Positions 16,999 through 24,280 of a DNA stretch of 37,244 nucleotides are shown here, piece after piece. This stretch comes from a virus. Position 1 is the stretch's first letter, and each line of letters begins with the position of its first letter. The notes under the pieces were generated by a model. It was not told the origin of the DNA and did not search any database. It worked only from the letters and a program-made list of their open reading frames with translations. The stretch covers positions 1-37,244 of the IMG/VR virus record IMGVR_UViG_3300019776_001021; one strand, 5' to 3'. A program made the position numbers and the translations under genes.

Positions 16999-17524
16999 AC
17001 CGATATTATTCAGTACAGATATGGTTCAGGCAATTTTGGACGGTACCAAAACACAAACCAGAAGAGTTTTGAAGCCACAGCCAAACGAAAAATTCAAAGA
17101 ATACCCGACCATTGATTTTTGTGATTTTTCAAATAATGAATGGCATAATATATATGCTTCATTTGAAGATGAAAACGAATTTCATAATGTGATTAGCCCA
17201 TTAGGAAAAGAGGGGGATATTCTTAGAATCATTGAAAAGAAAGGAGGTTCAAATATTTACCTTCAAATTAAAGATATCAGGGTTAATCGATTACAGGATA
17301 TATCAGAAGAAGATGCTGTATCTGAAGGAGTTATAAAATTACAAAACGGAAGTTATCGCAATTATCACGACAAAAAAAGTGAGTCAAATTATATGTTTTC
17401 AAGTTCGGCAATACCTTCTTTCCAAACATTATGGTCCTCGACAAAGGGAGAAGAGTCTTGGTATTCAAATCCTTGGGTTTGGGTAATCGAGTTTGAACGA
17501 ATTGAGAAACCTAAATCATTTTAA
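16988..17524 (+). CDS. ASCH-domain protein (178 aa)
   Basis: The N-terminal motif FSTDMVQAILDGTKTQTRRV followed by 'LKPQPN' is the signature of phage ASCH-like proteins. It has a central RLQDISEEDAVSEG block and a C-terminal NPWVWVIEFERI strand. The ASCH fold is related to PUA and is thought to bind RNA or modified nucleotides. The family is widespread in phages with no fixed role. It overlaps the membrane peptide gene by 11 bases and is followed at once by a 61-aa gene, so the three form one operon. Confidence 0.8.
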   Translation: MKFRPILFSTDMVQAILDGTKTQTRRVLKPQPNEKFKEYPTIDFCDFSNNEWHNIYASFEDENEFHNVISPLGKEGDILRIIEKKGGSNIYLQIKDIRVNRLQDISEEDAVSEGVIKLQNGSYRNYHDKKSESNYMFSSSAIPSFQTLWSSTKGEESWYSNPWVWVIEFERIEKPKSF

Positions 17525-17526
17525 TC

Positions 17527-17712
17527 ATGAAAAAGACACTTACTGAATGGATTGACGAAGACAACAACGTCATTTTTAAAGAAACCATATTAGAGTGCGA
17601 ACTACCAAGAAAAGGAGAGTTTGTTATATGGATGAAAATGCATTTTGAAATAACATCTATCGAAAGAAATTTTGATCAAAAAAAGAATGTTGTAATGTTG
17701 AAAAGGCTTTAA
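17527..17712 (+). CDS. Hypothetical protein, stop codon inside the first palindromic site (61 aa)
   Basis: A small charged protein (MKKTLTEWIDEDNNVIFKE...), two bases after the ASCH gene. Its stop TAA (17710-17712) overlaps the TTTAAC that opens the first attC-like palindrome. Stops lying inside the recombination site are typical of integron cassettes, so this gene may be the last one of a unit upstream of the array. The function is unknown. Confidence 0.6.
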   Translation: MKKTLTEWIDEDNNVIFKETILECELPRKGEFVIWMKMHFEITSIERNFDQKKNVVMLKRL

Positions 17713-17839
17713 CGGATTAGGGCTTTGCGAAGGCAGGGCTTCAAGGCACAAAAGTTCAAATATAGCACAATGTTTAATGGTAGAACAAATGTTCAATAAA
17801 CCACTAATGCCCTGCTTTTGCAAAACCCTTGTTATGGGC
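17710..17839 (+). repeat. attC-like palindrome A
   Basis: Imperfect palindrome of about 130 bp. The left arm is TAAC (17710-17713), 5-base spacer, then 21 bases at 17719-17739. The right arm is 21 bases at 17809-17829, 1-base spacer, then GTTATGGGC (17831-17839). The arms match at 18 of 21 positions, and the three mismatches are transitions allowing G-T pairs in folded strands. The order R''-L''-loop-L'-R' and the size resemble VCR-type attC sites. Confidence 0.7.
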
Positions 17840-17867
17840 AGTACGGGTATTAACAACGAATTTTAAA

Positions 17868-18557
17868 ATGGAAATAAACAAAATATATAATGAAGATTGT
17901 TTGGAAACACTAAAAAGGTTGCCTGATAATTCTGTGGATTTGGTAATAGCTGACCCGCCTTATGAAATTGTATCTGGTGGCGGTGGCGGTTGCTTCGGAG
18001 TAGAACAAAGAGATTATCACAAAGGCGTAAAATCTTTAAGTGATGGATTTGAAAACGTAATACTTGACGAATGTAAAAGAGTACTGAAAGTATTCAATTG
18101 CTATTTCTTTTGTAGTAAAGACCAAGTATTACAAATATTACTTTGGGGTAAAGAAAACAATATGAATACTGATATACTTTGCTATCACAAGCTAAATCCA
18201 ATACCTACAACCAACAATAAATATTTATCTGATACTGAATATATAATTTTTATGAGAGGGCAAGGTGCTTATTTAGGTGGCGATTATGCAAGTAAGAAAA
18301 AATACTTTTTGCAAAATAACTCTAAAAGTGAATTTGAACACCCAACAGTTAAACCGCTAAACATAATTAGAACTTTGGTTGTAAATTCAAGTAAAGAGAA
18401 TGATTTAGTATTTGACCCTTTTATGGGAAGTGGAACAACGGCAGTAGCTTGTATAAAAGAAAAAAGAAACTTTTTAGGAAGCGAAATAGATAAAAATTAT
18501 TATTCAGTATTAACAAAAAGAGTATCAAATGAGCAGTCGCAAACGTCATTGTTTTGA
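17868..18557 (+). CDS. Orphan DNA adenine/cytosine-N4 methyltransferase (229 aa)
   Basis: Transfers a methyl group from S-adenosylmethionine to the exocyclic amino group of a DNA base. Motif IV DPPY is at 29-32, the SAM-site motif DPFMGSGTT at 183-191 and GSEIDKNYY at 204-212, giving the beta-class order of amino-methyltransferases. HPTVKP is at 158-163. ATG 17868 is chosen over an upstream ATG at 17829 that lies inside palindrome A. No restriction endonuclease is adjacent. The likely role is protection of phage DNA from host restriction. The whole gene lies between matching inverted ends (17831 and 18579), so it is the cargo of one cassette. Confidence 0.9.
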   Translation: MEINKIYNEDCLETLKRLPDNSVDLVIADPPYEIVSGGGGGCFGVEQRDYHKGVKSLSDGFENVILDECKRVLKVFNCYFFCSKDQVLQILLWGKENNMNTDILCYHKLNPIPTTNNKYLSDTEYIIFMRGQGAYLGGDYASKKKYFLQNNSKSEFEHPTVKPLNIIRTLVVNSSKENDLVFDPFMGSGTTAVACIKEKRNFLGSEIDKNYYSVLTKRVSNEQSQTSLF

Positions 18558-18565
18558 TGTCGATA

Positions 18566-18783
18566 GTATTGCCCATAACGTTCTCGCAGCTTGTTGCAGT
18601 TGCAAATTATAAACCTAAAACATTACAAAAATTATGACAGCAGAAGAAGAAACACTTGAAAAGATAAAATATGTATTATCGATGAATAATGATTCACAAG
18701 CAAGAAGAATAATCGAACAGTACGGGCATTACAGACACGAACAAGCCTTGCAATTGCAACAAGGTGGTGTTAGCGGTAGTGCT
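18566..18783 (+). repeat. attC-like palindrome B
   Basis: Left: GTATTGCCCATAAC (18566-18579), 7-base spacer, arm CAGCTTGTTGCAGTTGCAA (18587-18605). Right: arm TTGCAATTGCAACAAGGTG (18748-18766), 2-base spacer, then GTTAGCGGTAGTGCT (18769-18783). The arms match at 17 of 19. The long middle (about 140 bases) contains the start of an ORF. CATAAC here is the exact complement of the cassette start at 17831, not of the adjacent GTTAGC, as in integron cassettes. Confidence 0.65.
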
Positions 18784-18888
18784 TCTTTAAGAGAGCAATT
18801 TTATAAAGAAACAAATATTGCGCCAGTATTTGCTCAAAGAAATCCTTATATTCAATACATTAATTGGTTAGAAGAAAAATTAACATAA
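18634..18888 (+). CDS. Hypothetical protein spanning a predicted recombination point (84 aa)
   Basis: ATG 18634 lies in the loop of palindrome B, and codon 46 (GTT 18769) is the predicted crossover GTTAGC. The N-terminal 45 residues are helical and charged (EEETLEKIKYVLSMNND ...). The C-terminal part reads VSGSASLREQFYKETN and ends NPYIQYINWLEEKLT, which resembles C-termini of small Bacteroidota phage proteins. Composition looks coding throughout. If recombination occurs at this site, the C-terminal half would be exchanged or removed. The function is unknown. Confidence 0.6.
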   Translation: MTAEEETLEKIKYVLSMNNDSQARRIIEQYGHYRHEQALQLQQGGVSGSASLREQFYKETNIAPVFAQRNPYIQYINWLEEKLT

Positions 18889-18897
18889 AGTTATTTT

Positions 18898-19042
18898 AGC
18901 ATTACCGCTAACGTCCCGGTGCTTTCTGTCAGTGGCTTAGAATAAACACTGACCACACCAACACAAAACCACATTAAAATAATTGACGTTTTTCCGAAGG
19001 AAAAACTTAACCAAGCCATTGCAGAAAACACTTGTTATCACT
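18898..19042 (+). repeat. attC-like palindrome C
   Basis: Left: AGCATTACCGCTAAC (18898-18912), 6-base spacer, arm GTGCTTTCTGTCAGTGGCTT (18919-18938). Right: arm AAGCCATTGCAGAAAACAC (19013-19031), 2-base spacer, GTTATCACT (19034-19042). The arms match at 17 of 20 with one extra base on the left arm (T18929), like the extrahelical bases that orient attC sites. The loop holds a perfect hairpin GTTTTTCC-GAA-GGAAAAAC (18988-19006). CCGCTAAC complements GTTAGCGG at 18769. Confidence 0.7.
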
Positions 19043-19063
19043 TCGGCTTTAAAACACAAACAA

Positions 19064-19432
19064 ATGAGAAAATACAGATTAAAAAAAGAAGCTGTTACCT
19101 TTTTTAAAGAAAAATATGCTACTGCAATTTACCCAATAGAAACATGGGACGGATTAGGAATTGACATGGTAGCATTGGAAGAAGTAGAAGACGCTTACTT
19201 AGTATTTGGACATGAGAGCCTAAGACCTGATTCAAAATCTTCAAGTTTAGGCGGTTGGGATCAGGAAGGTTCAAGATTTTATTTTACAATTCGTTTTCCA
19301 GGCGTGAAATTTGGTGAGCATGACAAATTTAGTAACGGAAAAGTTGTTCGTGAATTGATGAATAAAATTCAAAGAGATATAAATAATTTCTATTCTGATT
19401 TTGTTTGCGACAGTATTTCACAAGCTGAGTGA
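19064..19432 (+). CDS. Hypothetical cassette protein (122 aa)
   Basis: ATG 19064 is 30 bases after the GTTATCACT that opens this cassette, and the stop TGA (19430-19432) lies inside its closing AGTGATAAC. The gene therefore fills the cassette from end to end. The protein is soluble: a basic helix (MRKYRLKKEAVTFFKEKYA), an acidic middle (VALEEVEDAYLVFG) and GGWDQEGSRFYFTIRFPG, probably one alpha/beta domain. No family is recognised. The reading frame is open back to the crossover base, so loss of the preceding cassette would fuse it in frame to the 84-aa ORF. Confidence 0.65.
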   Translation: MRKYRLKKEAVTFFKEKYATAIYPIETWDGLGIDMVALEEVEDAYLVFGHESLRPDSKSSSLGGWDQEGSRFYFTIRFPGVKFGEHDKFSNGKVVRELMNKIQRDINNFYSDFVCDSISQAE

Positions 19433-19445
19433 TAACGATTATATG
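19428..19445 (+). repeat. attC-like site D, left half only
   Basis: AGTGATAAC (19428-19436) is the exact reverse complement of the cassette start GTTATCACT (19034-19042). It is followed by GATTATATG, in the place of spacer plus arm. No complementary right arm or GTTA is seen before the recombinase start, so the array appears to end here with an incomplete site. Confidence 0.5.
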
Positions 19446-19487
19446 TACAAAAAATTCTAAACCACCAATAAATAAACACTATACGCC

Positions 19488-20288
19488 ATGAAAAACTCAA
19501 ACTTTATACAAAACTATGAGAGAGATTTAAAAGTTAAGAATTACTCTCAGAATACCATTAAAAATTATGTTTCACAGATAAATATGTTTTTGGGCTATTT
19601 TAAAGAAAAGGATAGCCCGAAACATATATCTTCAGACGACATAAAAAACTATCTCCTGACCGCGAAAGAAGTCAACAGCCAGCGGCACATGCACTCGGCT
19701 ATAAAACTGTTCTACAAATTAACTGTGCATCAGCCTAAAAAATTTCAGTTTATAGAGTATTCCCGCCGAGAAAAACGCTTACCAAAGGTTATCGATAAGG
19801 ATTACATCATTCAACAGATCGGTAAAATTGAAAACACGAAGCACAAAGCAATTATCACACTGACTTTTTCGACCGGAATGCGAGTTTCAGAAGTTTGCAG
19901 CTTAAAGATTGAAGACATCGACAGTAAAAGAATGTTGATCCTTATTAAAAACGCGAAAGGAAATAAAGACCGATATGTTCCGTTATCGCCAACCACACTG
20001 GAAACTCTTCGGATTTACTTTAAAGACTACCATCCGAAAGAATATCTATTTAACGGCCAATTCGATTTACAGTATTCGCATCGGAGCTGCAACCAGATTG
20101 TGAAGAAATATCTCGGCAACGAATATCATTTTCACCAACTTCGGCATTCAAACGCTACAGCTTTGTTAGAGTCCGGAACCGACCTGAGAATCATTCAGAA
20201 TCTTTTAGGGCACAGCAATGTAAAAACCACGGAAATCTATACGCATGTTTCCGTGAATTCTATCAGCAAGGTAAATACGCCAATCTAA
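19488..20288 (+). CDS. XerC/D-like tyrosine recombinase at the end of the cassette array (266 aa)
   Basis: Second tyrosine recombinase of the genome. A short SAM-like N-terminal domain (about 5-80) has NYSQNTIKNYVSQINMFLGYF. In the catalytic domain, Arg132 lies in TGMRVSEV, followed by a Lys-rich beta-hairpin (NAKGNKDRY). His216 and Arg219 are in HQLRH, His242 in LLGH and Tyr251 in TTEIYTH. The full tetrad is present, so it should be active. It lacks the extra insert before HxxR that marks integron integrases (IntI) and lacks an arm-binding domain. Position directly after the palindrome-bounded cassettes, same strand, makes it the candidate enzyme for them. Confidence 0.9.
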   Translation: MKNSNFIQNYERDLKVKNYSQNTIKNYVSQINMFLGYFKEKDSPKHISSDDIKNYLLTAKEVNSQRHMHSAIKLFYKLTVHQPKKFQFIEYSRREKRLPKVIDKDYIIQQIGKIENTKHKAIITLTFSTGMRVSEVCSLKIEDIDSKRMLILIKNAKGNKDRYVPLSPTTLETLRIYFKDYHPKEYLFNGQFDLQYSHRSCNQIVKKYLGNEYHFHQLRHSNATALLESGTDLRIIQNLLGHSNVKTTEIYTHVSVNSISKVNTPI

Positions 20289-20298
20289 AACACTTTCA

Positions 20299-20330
20299 AA
20301 ACCTCGCCTTTAAGCGGGGTTTATTTTTTT
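20299..20330 (+). terminator. Terminator after the recombinase
   Basis: Stem AAACCTCGC / GCGGGGTTT (one T-G pair) with loop CTTTAA, followed by ATTTTTTT. It closes the early/cassette transcription unit. Confidence 0.85.
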
Positions 20331-20387
20331 TACAGCTACTACTTCGTTTTTTAGCTTTCGTTGGCACACAAGCCGGTTTCCGTCTCG

Positions 20388-20435
20388 AATAATCCGCTCC
20401 TGCGGATTATTAAAACAAATAGCCTCGACAGAGGC
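20388..20435. repeat. Two consecutive GC-rich hairpins
   Basis: Perfect stem AATAATCCGC / GCGGATTATT with loop TCCT (20388-20411), then GCCTC-GACA-GAGGC (20422-20435). They lie in the gene-free segment between the terminator and the iteron cluster. They may be backup terminators or part of an origin structure. Confidence 0.6.
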
Positions 20436-20545
20436 GTTCCTTATTATACTCAATCCTAAAACCTATCGTTTCGAAAAATCCCCCGCACCCCCTAAATTGA
20501 AAAAATTTTACAAATTTTTTTTTGCGTAAAAAAGAGCGTGCAAAA

Positions 20546-20783
20546 AGTTCCACAGTTCCACAAATCCACAACTAACTATTTACTATAGATATTATCTATT
20601 TGATATATAATAGATTAAGTCTAATTAACTATAGTTGAATATTAAGTAAAATTGTGTGGGAAAGTTGTTGAACTTGTGGAACTATTTTTTTGAGTTCCTA
20701 CAAAATGACAGTAGTTTCCACAAGTTCCATGCATTTGGGGAACTTTAACTGATTGATTTTCAAAGTTGTGGAACTGTGGAACT
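20546..20783. other. Iteron cluster with AT-rich centre: candidate replication origin or control region
   Basis: This lies in the 597-base gap without genes (20289-20885). AGTTCCACA occurs twice at 20546 and 20554, and TGTGGAACT twice at 20767 and 20775. The outer pairs form a perfect 18-bp inverted repeat. Between them are TGTTGAACT-TGTGGAACT (20666-20683), AGTTTCCACA-AGTTCCATG (20713-20731), GGGGAACT (20737) and weaker copies. The centre (about 20571-20650) is almost pure A/T. Many iterons around an AT-rich stretch is an origin-like layout; binding of a regulator is the alternative. Confidence 0.55.
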
Positions 20784-20885
20784 CTTTTTTTAAAATGACA
20801 TCTACTTATTTGAGTGTTTTATATACTTTTTTGTAGATACGCCTCTTTTTTTGATTATTTTTACACAACCACAAAAGTACTTTCA

Positions 20886-21347
20886 ATGATAATTGTCTCA
20901 ATTCCAGTAAAGAATTATGTCAAAAAATACCTGATCAAGAAATATGGCACAACCCACACGGTAAGTAAGAAAACTTTCTTAGGATTGCTGCTTCTTGAAC
21001 TTATTAATGACAAAGTAGAAAAACCGGAACGTAAATTCGAAGAACTTGATTCTTACGACATCAGTATTCCGGAGTATTATTTTAACACCAAAGGCTTTAC
21101 CATCAACAGTGATAAGGCTAAGTTTCTGGGATTGTGCTTAGAGAAACTTTTCTTTGAGGATTATTATGCTTTTGTTGATTTGGAACTGGCAAAAGGAAAG
21201 CTCGATGCGTGCAAATCGGTGAAATTATTTTATCGTCTATATGATCTCCATGAACATGAATTGAAATTCGAAACCATGTACCGTAAATATCAGCGGTATA
21301 GCGGCGAAAAAATAACTGAAAAAAAGAAAACACTTATAGTTTATTAA
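20886..21347 (+). CDS. Hypothetical protein (153 aa)
   Basis: ATG 20886 is preferred over an in-frame upstream ATG (20814), which would add a hydrophobic, Cys/Phe-rich extension lying in the promoter region. The protein is soluble, helical and Lys/Glu-rich with an aromatic block (PEYYFNTKGFTINSDKAKFLG). It is the first gene after the iteron cluster and could encode the protein that binds it, but no DNA-binding motif is recognised. The length is similar to small Bacteroidota phage proteins of unknown role. Confidence 0.6.
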   Translation: MIIVSIPVKNYVKKYLIKKYGTTHTVSKKTFLGLLLLELINDKVEKPERKFEELDSYDISIPEYYFNTKGFTINSDKAKFLGLCLEKLFFEDYYAFVDLELAKGKLDACKSVKLFYRLYDLHEHELKFETMYRKYQRYSGEKITEKKKTLIVY

Positions 21348-21419
21348 TAGTAAAAAAACTACGGGAAGCCTCATTTTTAAAGGTGGCAAAATACGACAGT
21401 TTTATAAAAATAAAAAAGT

Positions 21420-21887
21420 ATGACATTTAATTGCGATGAACAGTTAGGCGGGTTTGCAATTTTGGATTTCTTCTTACTGGAAGAAACTTCTAATTGGCCA
21501 TTAGTTGTTACGGACCAAACATCAAACCAAGTATCGATATCGCCATTTCCAAATGATGTTGAAGGAACGGTAGAACCGGAAAGCATTAAAGTATCGGTTA
21601 ATTTAAAGAATGGTGCTGAGGGAGAAACGCATCAAATTGATATTTCTTTTAAGTTCATTACTCGAAGCGAATCTATCGAACAACTTTTAGATCAGTATTC
21701 CAATAAACCCGGAATTTCAATTGGCAAATTGAATACCGAATTTCAAAAAATGTACGGTACCAATCTCGAACCATTGTATATGAATTTCGAAGTTGACGAA
21801 GGAACAAAAATTGATGGTTCCGCAGCGGTAGAAGTCCGTATCAAAGGCGAAACTCGCAAAAGGCCTGTATATTACACGGTAGTTTAA
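21420..21887 (+). CDS. Hypothetical protein, start of the structural region (155 aa)
   Basis: An acidic, beta-rich soluble protein (MTFNCDEQLGGFAILDFFLLEE...). It is followed by the TGTCCTATTTT box and the head protease. Composition and place suggest a structural or head accessory protein. No signal peptide, membrane segment or known motif is seen. The function is not recognised. Confidence 0.55.
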   Translation: MTFNCDEQLGGFAILDFFLLEETSNWPLVVTDQTSNQVSISPFPNDVEGTVEPESIKVSVNLKNGAEGETHQIDISFKFITRSESIEQLLDQYSNKPGISIGKLNTEFQKMYGTNLEPLYMNFEVDEGTKIDGSAAVEVRIKGETRKRPVYYTVV

Positions 21888-21891
21888 AAAC

Positions 21892-21902
21892 TGTCCTATT
21901 TT
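21892..21902 (+). promoter_or_regulatory. Late promoter/activator box TGTCCTATTTT
   Basis: The second of five copies, directly after the 155-aa gene and 70 bp before the head protease start. An imperfect inverted repeat TATTGTATTG ... CGATACAATA lies between the box and the gene, and could be a leader hairpin or operator. Confidence 0.5.
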
Positions 21903-21961
21903 AAGAATTGATACTGAAATAATATTGTATTGTGAAATAATAGTAACGATACAATATTTTT

Positions 21962-23296
21962 ATGAATTCAAATTTAGTCAGCTTATTAAATTCTCCTTGG
22001 ATGATTACCGATTTGGGCGCTTCTTCATTGATGCCTAATTTGTTATCAATCGTAAGAGGTAATAAAGTTGAAATTGTAAATTCAAAACTCCCTGTTGTAT
22101 TTTCTTCTATTGATGATGATGCAGAATATGAAGATATTACTGATTCATCTTCAAACTCTCAGTACATTACTGTACTATCTATAAAAAATCCATTATTCAA
22201 ATACGATCAGCAATGCGGACCAATAGGAACTCGCACAATGATGCGTATTATGAAAGAATGGGAATCAAACGATTCAATCATAGGTGTTGTTTTGGATTTA
22301 GATTGTCCGGGAGGTCAAGTTTCTGGATTAGCTGAATTTGCTGAATTTCTACACAATTACACTAAGCCTGTAGTTTCATTTACAGACGGTACGCAAGCCT
22401 CAGCAGGTGAGTATGTTGCTTCTGCATGTAATTATAAAGTGGCTCATAAATATGCAGAATATTTAGGGAGTATTGGAACTATGTTAAAATACGTTGACTT
22501 AGATGGTATTTTAAGAAATGAAGGAGCTGTAATTGAGGATATTTATGCTACTGGATCAACGAGAAAGAATGAAGAGAAAAGAAAAAAAGAAATTGATAAA
22601 TCGAACGGTTTATTAATTCAAAATATATTAGACCCTGCCCGCGAACAGTTTGTTTCTGATATGAAAAAATTTAGACCAAACATTAACGAATCCTTATTTG
22701 AAGGTCAAATCGTTAGACCTGAAGAAGCTCTTTCTTTAGGATTAATTGATGAAATAGGAACTATTAAAACAGCATTTGATAAAGTAATTGAACTTTCAAA
22801 TGCTTCAAAATCAAAAAAATCAAATTCAAACACAAATATGAACACTAAATCGCTACCTAAAGTGGAAGCTGTTTTGGGTTTAGATGCTCCGTTAGCTTCG
22901 ACTGACAACGGAAGCTATTTAAACGAAGGGCAGTTGGACACGATCGAAGCGCGTTTGGAAACATTGGAAACTGAAAACTCCACACTTCAAACGCAAGCAC
23001 AGGAAGCAGCAACGGCGCACACAACTGCTGTTGAAGCTATCCAAGGACAATTAATAGAAGCGCAAAACAACGCAACTGCAGTGGAAGCTTCTGTAAACAC
23101 TATTCTTGCAAATGCAGGATTACCGGTTGCCGGAACGTTAAACGAAAAGTTAGCAGCCATTAATGGTAAAGCTGAAGCTTTCGGGAAAATGGACGGAGAT
23201 AAACCCACCAACGTAAAAATTGGCGCAAACAACGAAGGCTCGGAAGCAACTACGGTTGTTGGAGGTGTTGATGTTTCTGCTGCTTTGAATAACTAA
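21962..23296 (+). CDS. Head maturation protease (S49-like) fused to a scaffold domain (444 aa)
   Basis: The N-terminal peptidase S49/ClpP-type domain (about 60-285) has the LDLDCPGGQVSG oxyanion region (111-122). The nucleophile elbow is TDGTQASAGEYVAS with probable Ser137, followed by GSIGTM. Lys-rich linker (about 283-290), then an Ala/Thr/Glu/Gln-rich segment with a coiled coil (about 325-375). This layout matches phage proteins in which the protease carries the scaffold as a C-terminal fusion. The protein would guide capsid assembly, then cleave the scaffold and itself. The major capsid gene follows 19 bases later. Confidence 0.85.
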   Translation: MNSNLVSLLNSPWMITDLGASSLMPNLLSIVRGNKVEIVNSKLPVVFSSIDDDAEYEDITDSSSNSQYITVLSIKNPLFKYDQQCGPIGTRTMMRIMKEWESNDSIIGVVLDLDCPGGQVSGLAEFAEFLHNYTKPVVSFTDGTQASAGEYVASACNYKVAHKYAEYLGSIGTMLKYVDLDGILRNEGAVIEDIYATGSTRKNEEKRKKEIDKSNGLLIQNILDPAREQFVSDMKKFRPNINESLFEGQIVRPEEALSLGLIDEIGTIKTAFDKVIELSNASKSKKSNSNTNMNTKSLPKVEAVLGLDAPLASTDNGSYLNEGQLDTIEARLETLETENSTLQTQAQEAATAHTTAVEAIQGQLIEAQNNATAVEASVNTILANAGLPVAGTLNEKLAAINGKAEAFGKMDGDKPTNVKIGANNEGSEATTVVGGVDVSAALNN

Positions 23297-23315
23297 TTTT
23301 AAATACTAAAAGGCT

Positions 23316-24278
23316 ATGTCTATTGTAACCACAGATTTAGTAACCGCTTTCGGAGCGTATTACTTAAACGAAGGGCAAAACATGGATCGTTTAAAAGCGG
23401 CTATTCGTCAGCCAGCTGTAACGCCATTACACGCCAAACCTATCATTGTTGACAGTGATTTGTATCGTTCTTCCAACAGTAAGTTGGGTGAAATTGTTCA
23501 AGGGTTCCAGAAAGGTTTTACTCCAAAAGGAGATTTGACTTTCGAACCAAACGAAATCCGTTTGAGAAACATCAAAATCGATTTATCTCTTTACCCGGAT
23601 GACGTAAAAGGGAAGTGGTTAGGGTTCCTTGCTTCTTTGGATAAGCAGGAAAGAGCCGAGTGGCCAATCGTTCGTTATTTGTTAGAGAAAGAGGTTACAC
23701 CTCAAATTCCTGACGATATGGAAATGAACGCTTACTGGGGCGGTTCTTATGTTGCTCCAACACCCGGAACTGCTACAACGGCAGCAGCTGCTTTAGATGG
23801 TTTGAAAAAAACTATCGATGCAGGATTATTGGCCGGTTCTGTTAACGCTATCACTTTGACAGCTTTACCAACTCCATCAACAATGTTTGATGCTGTGGAA
23901 GAGTTCGCTGATGATATCTATGCAGCAAACAACAGATTATCATCTGTTAAGATGAAAATCTTCATGGAGCCAGCTTTCTTAAGAAACTACTTCAGAGACA
24001 AGAGAAATACTCATGGTGCTGATACCAACTACTCAACAGTAGCTATCAACACGGTTGACTTCTCTCCAAACATCGAATTGGTTGCTTTACCTTCAATGGC
24101 GGGTTCTGGTTACATGTTTGCAACTCCGGCTGACAACTTGGTTCACTTGAGAAAAACAAACGGAATGGCAACTCCTAAAGTGGAAGAGTCAAAACGTGAA
24201 GTTTTCTTGATGCTTGACTGGTGGGAAGGTATCGGATTTGAGTATAACGAATTAGTATTCGCTTATAAACCTGCGTAA
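23316..24278 (+). CDS. Major capsid protein (320 aa)
   Basis: Follows the protease/scaffold gene, the normal place for the capsid gene. It is soluble and mixed alpha/beta, with no signal peptide or membrane segment. Features include an N-terminal helix (GQNMDRLKAAIRQPAVTPL), an acidic middle, a Pro/Thr/Ala linker (APTPGTATTAAAALDG, about 150-165) and a C-terminal KREVFLMLDWWEGIGFEYN strand region typical of coat proteins. Codon use is cleaner and less AT-rich than in neighbours, as in highly expressed genes. HK97 fold is inferred. Confidence 0.85.
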   Translation: MSIVTTDLVTAFGAYYLNEGQNMDRLKAAIRQPAVTPLHAKPIIVDSDLYRSSNSKLGEIVQGFQKGFTPKGDLTFEPNEIRLRNIKIDLSLYPDDVKGKWLGFLASLDKQERAEWPIVRYLLEKEVTPQIPDDMEMNAYWGGSYVAPTPGTATTAAAALDGLKKTIDAGLLAGSVNAITLTALPTPSTMFDAVEEFADDIYAANNRLSSVKMKIFMEPAFLRNYFRDKRNTHGADTNYSTVAINTVDFSPNIELVALPSMAGSGYMFATPADNLVHLRKTNGMATPKVEESKREVFLMLDWWEGIGFEYNELVFAYKPA

Positions 24279-24280
24279 TC

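Noticed and set aside
17829-17867. Upstream ATG for the methyltransferase
   Set aside because: It lies within palindrome A, and the methyltransferase fold begins at MEINKIYNEDC.
18983-19063. Longer N-terminus for the 122-aa cassette protein
   Set aside because: It would translate through the right half of palindrome C; ATG 19064 lies 30 bases after the cassette start as expected.
20537-20800. CRISPR array
   Set aside because: The repeats are 9 bp, in both orientations and irregularly spaced; no spacers of constant length and no cas genes.
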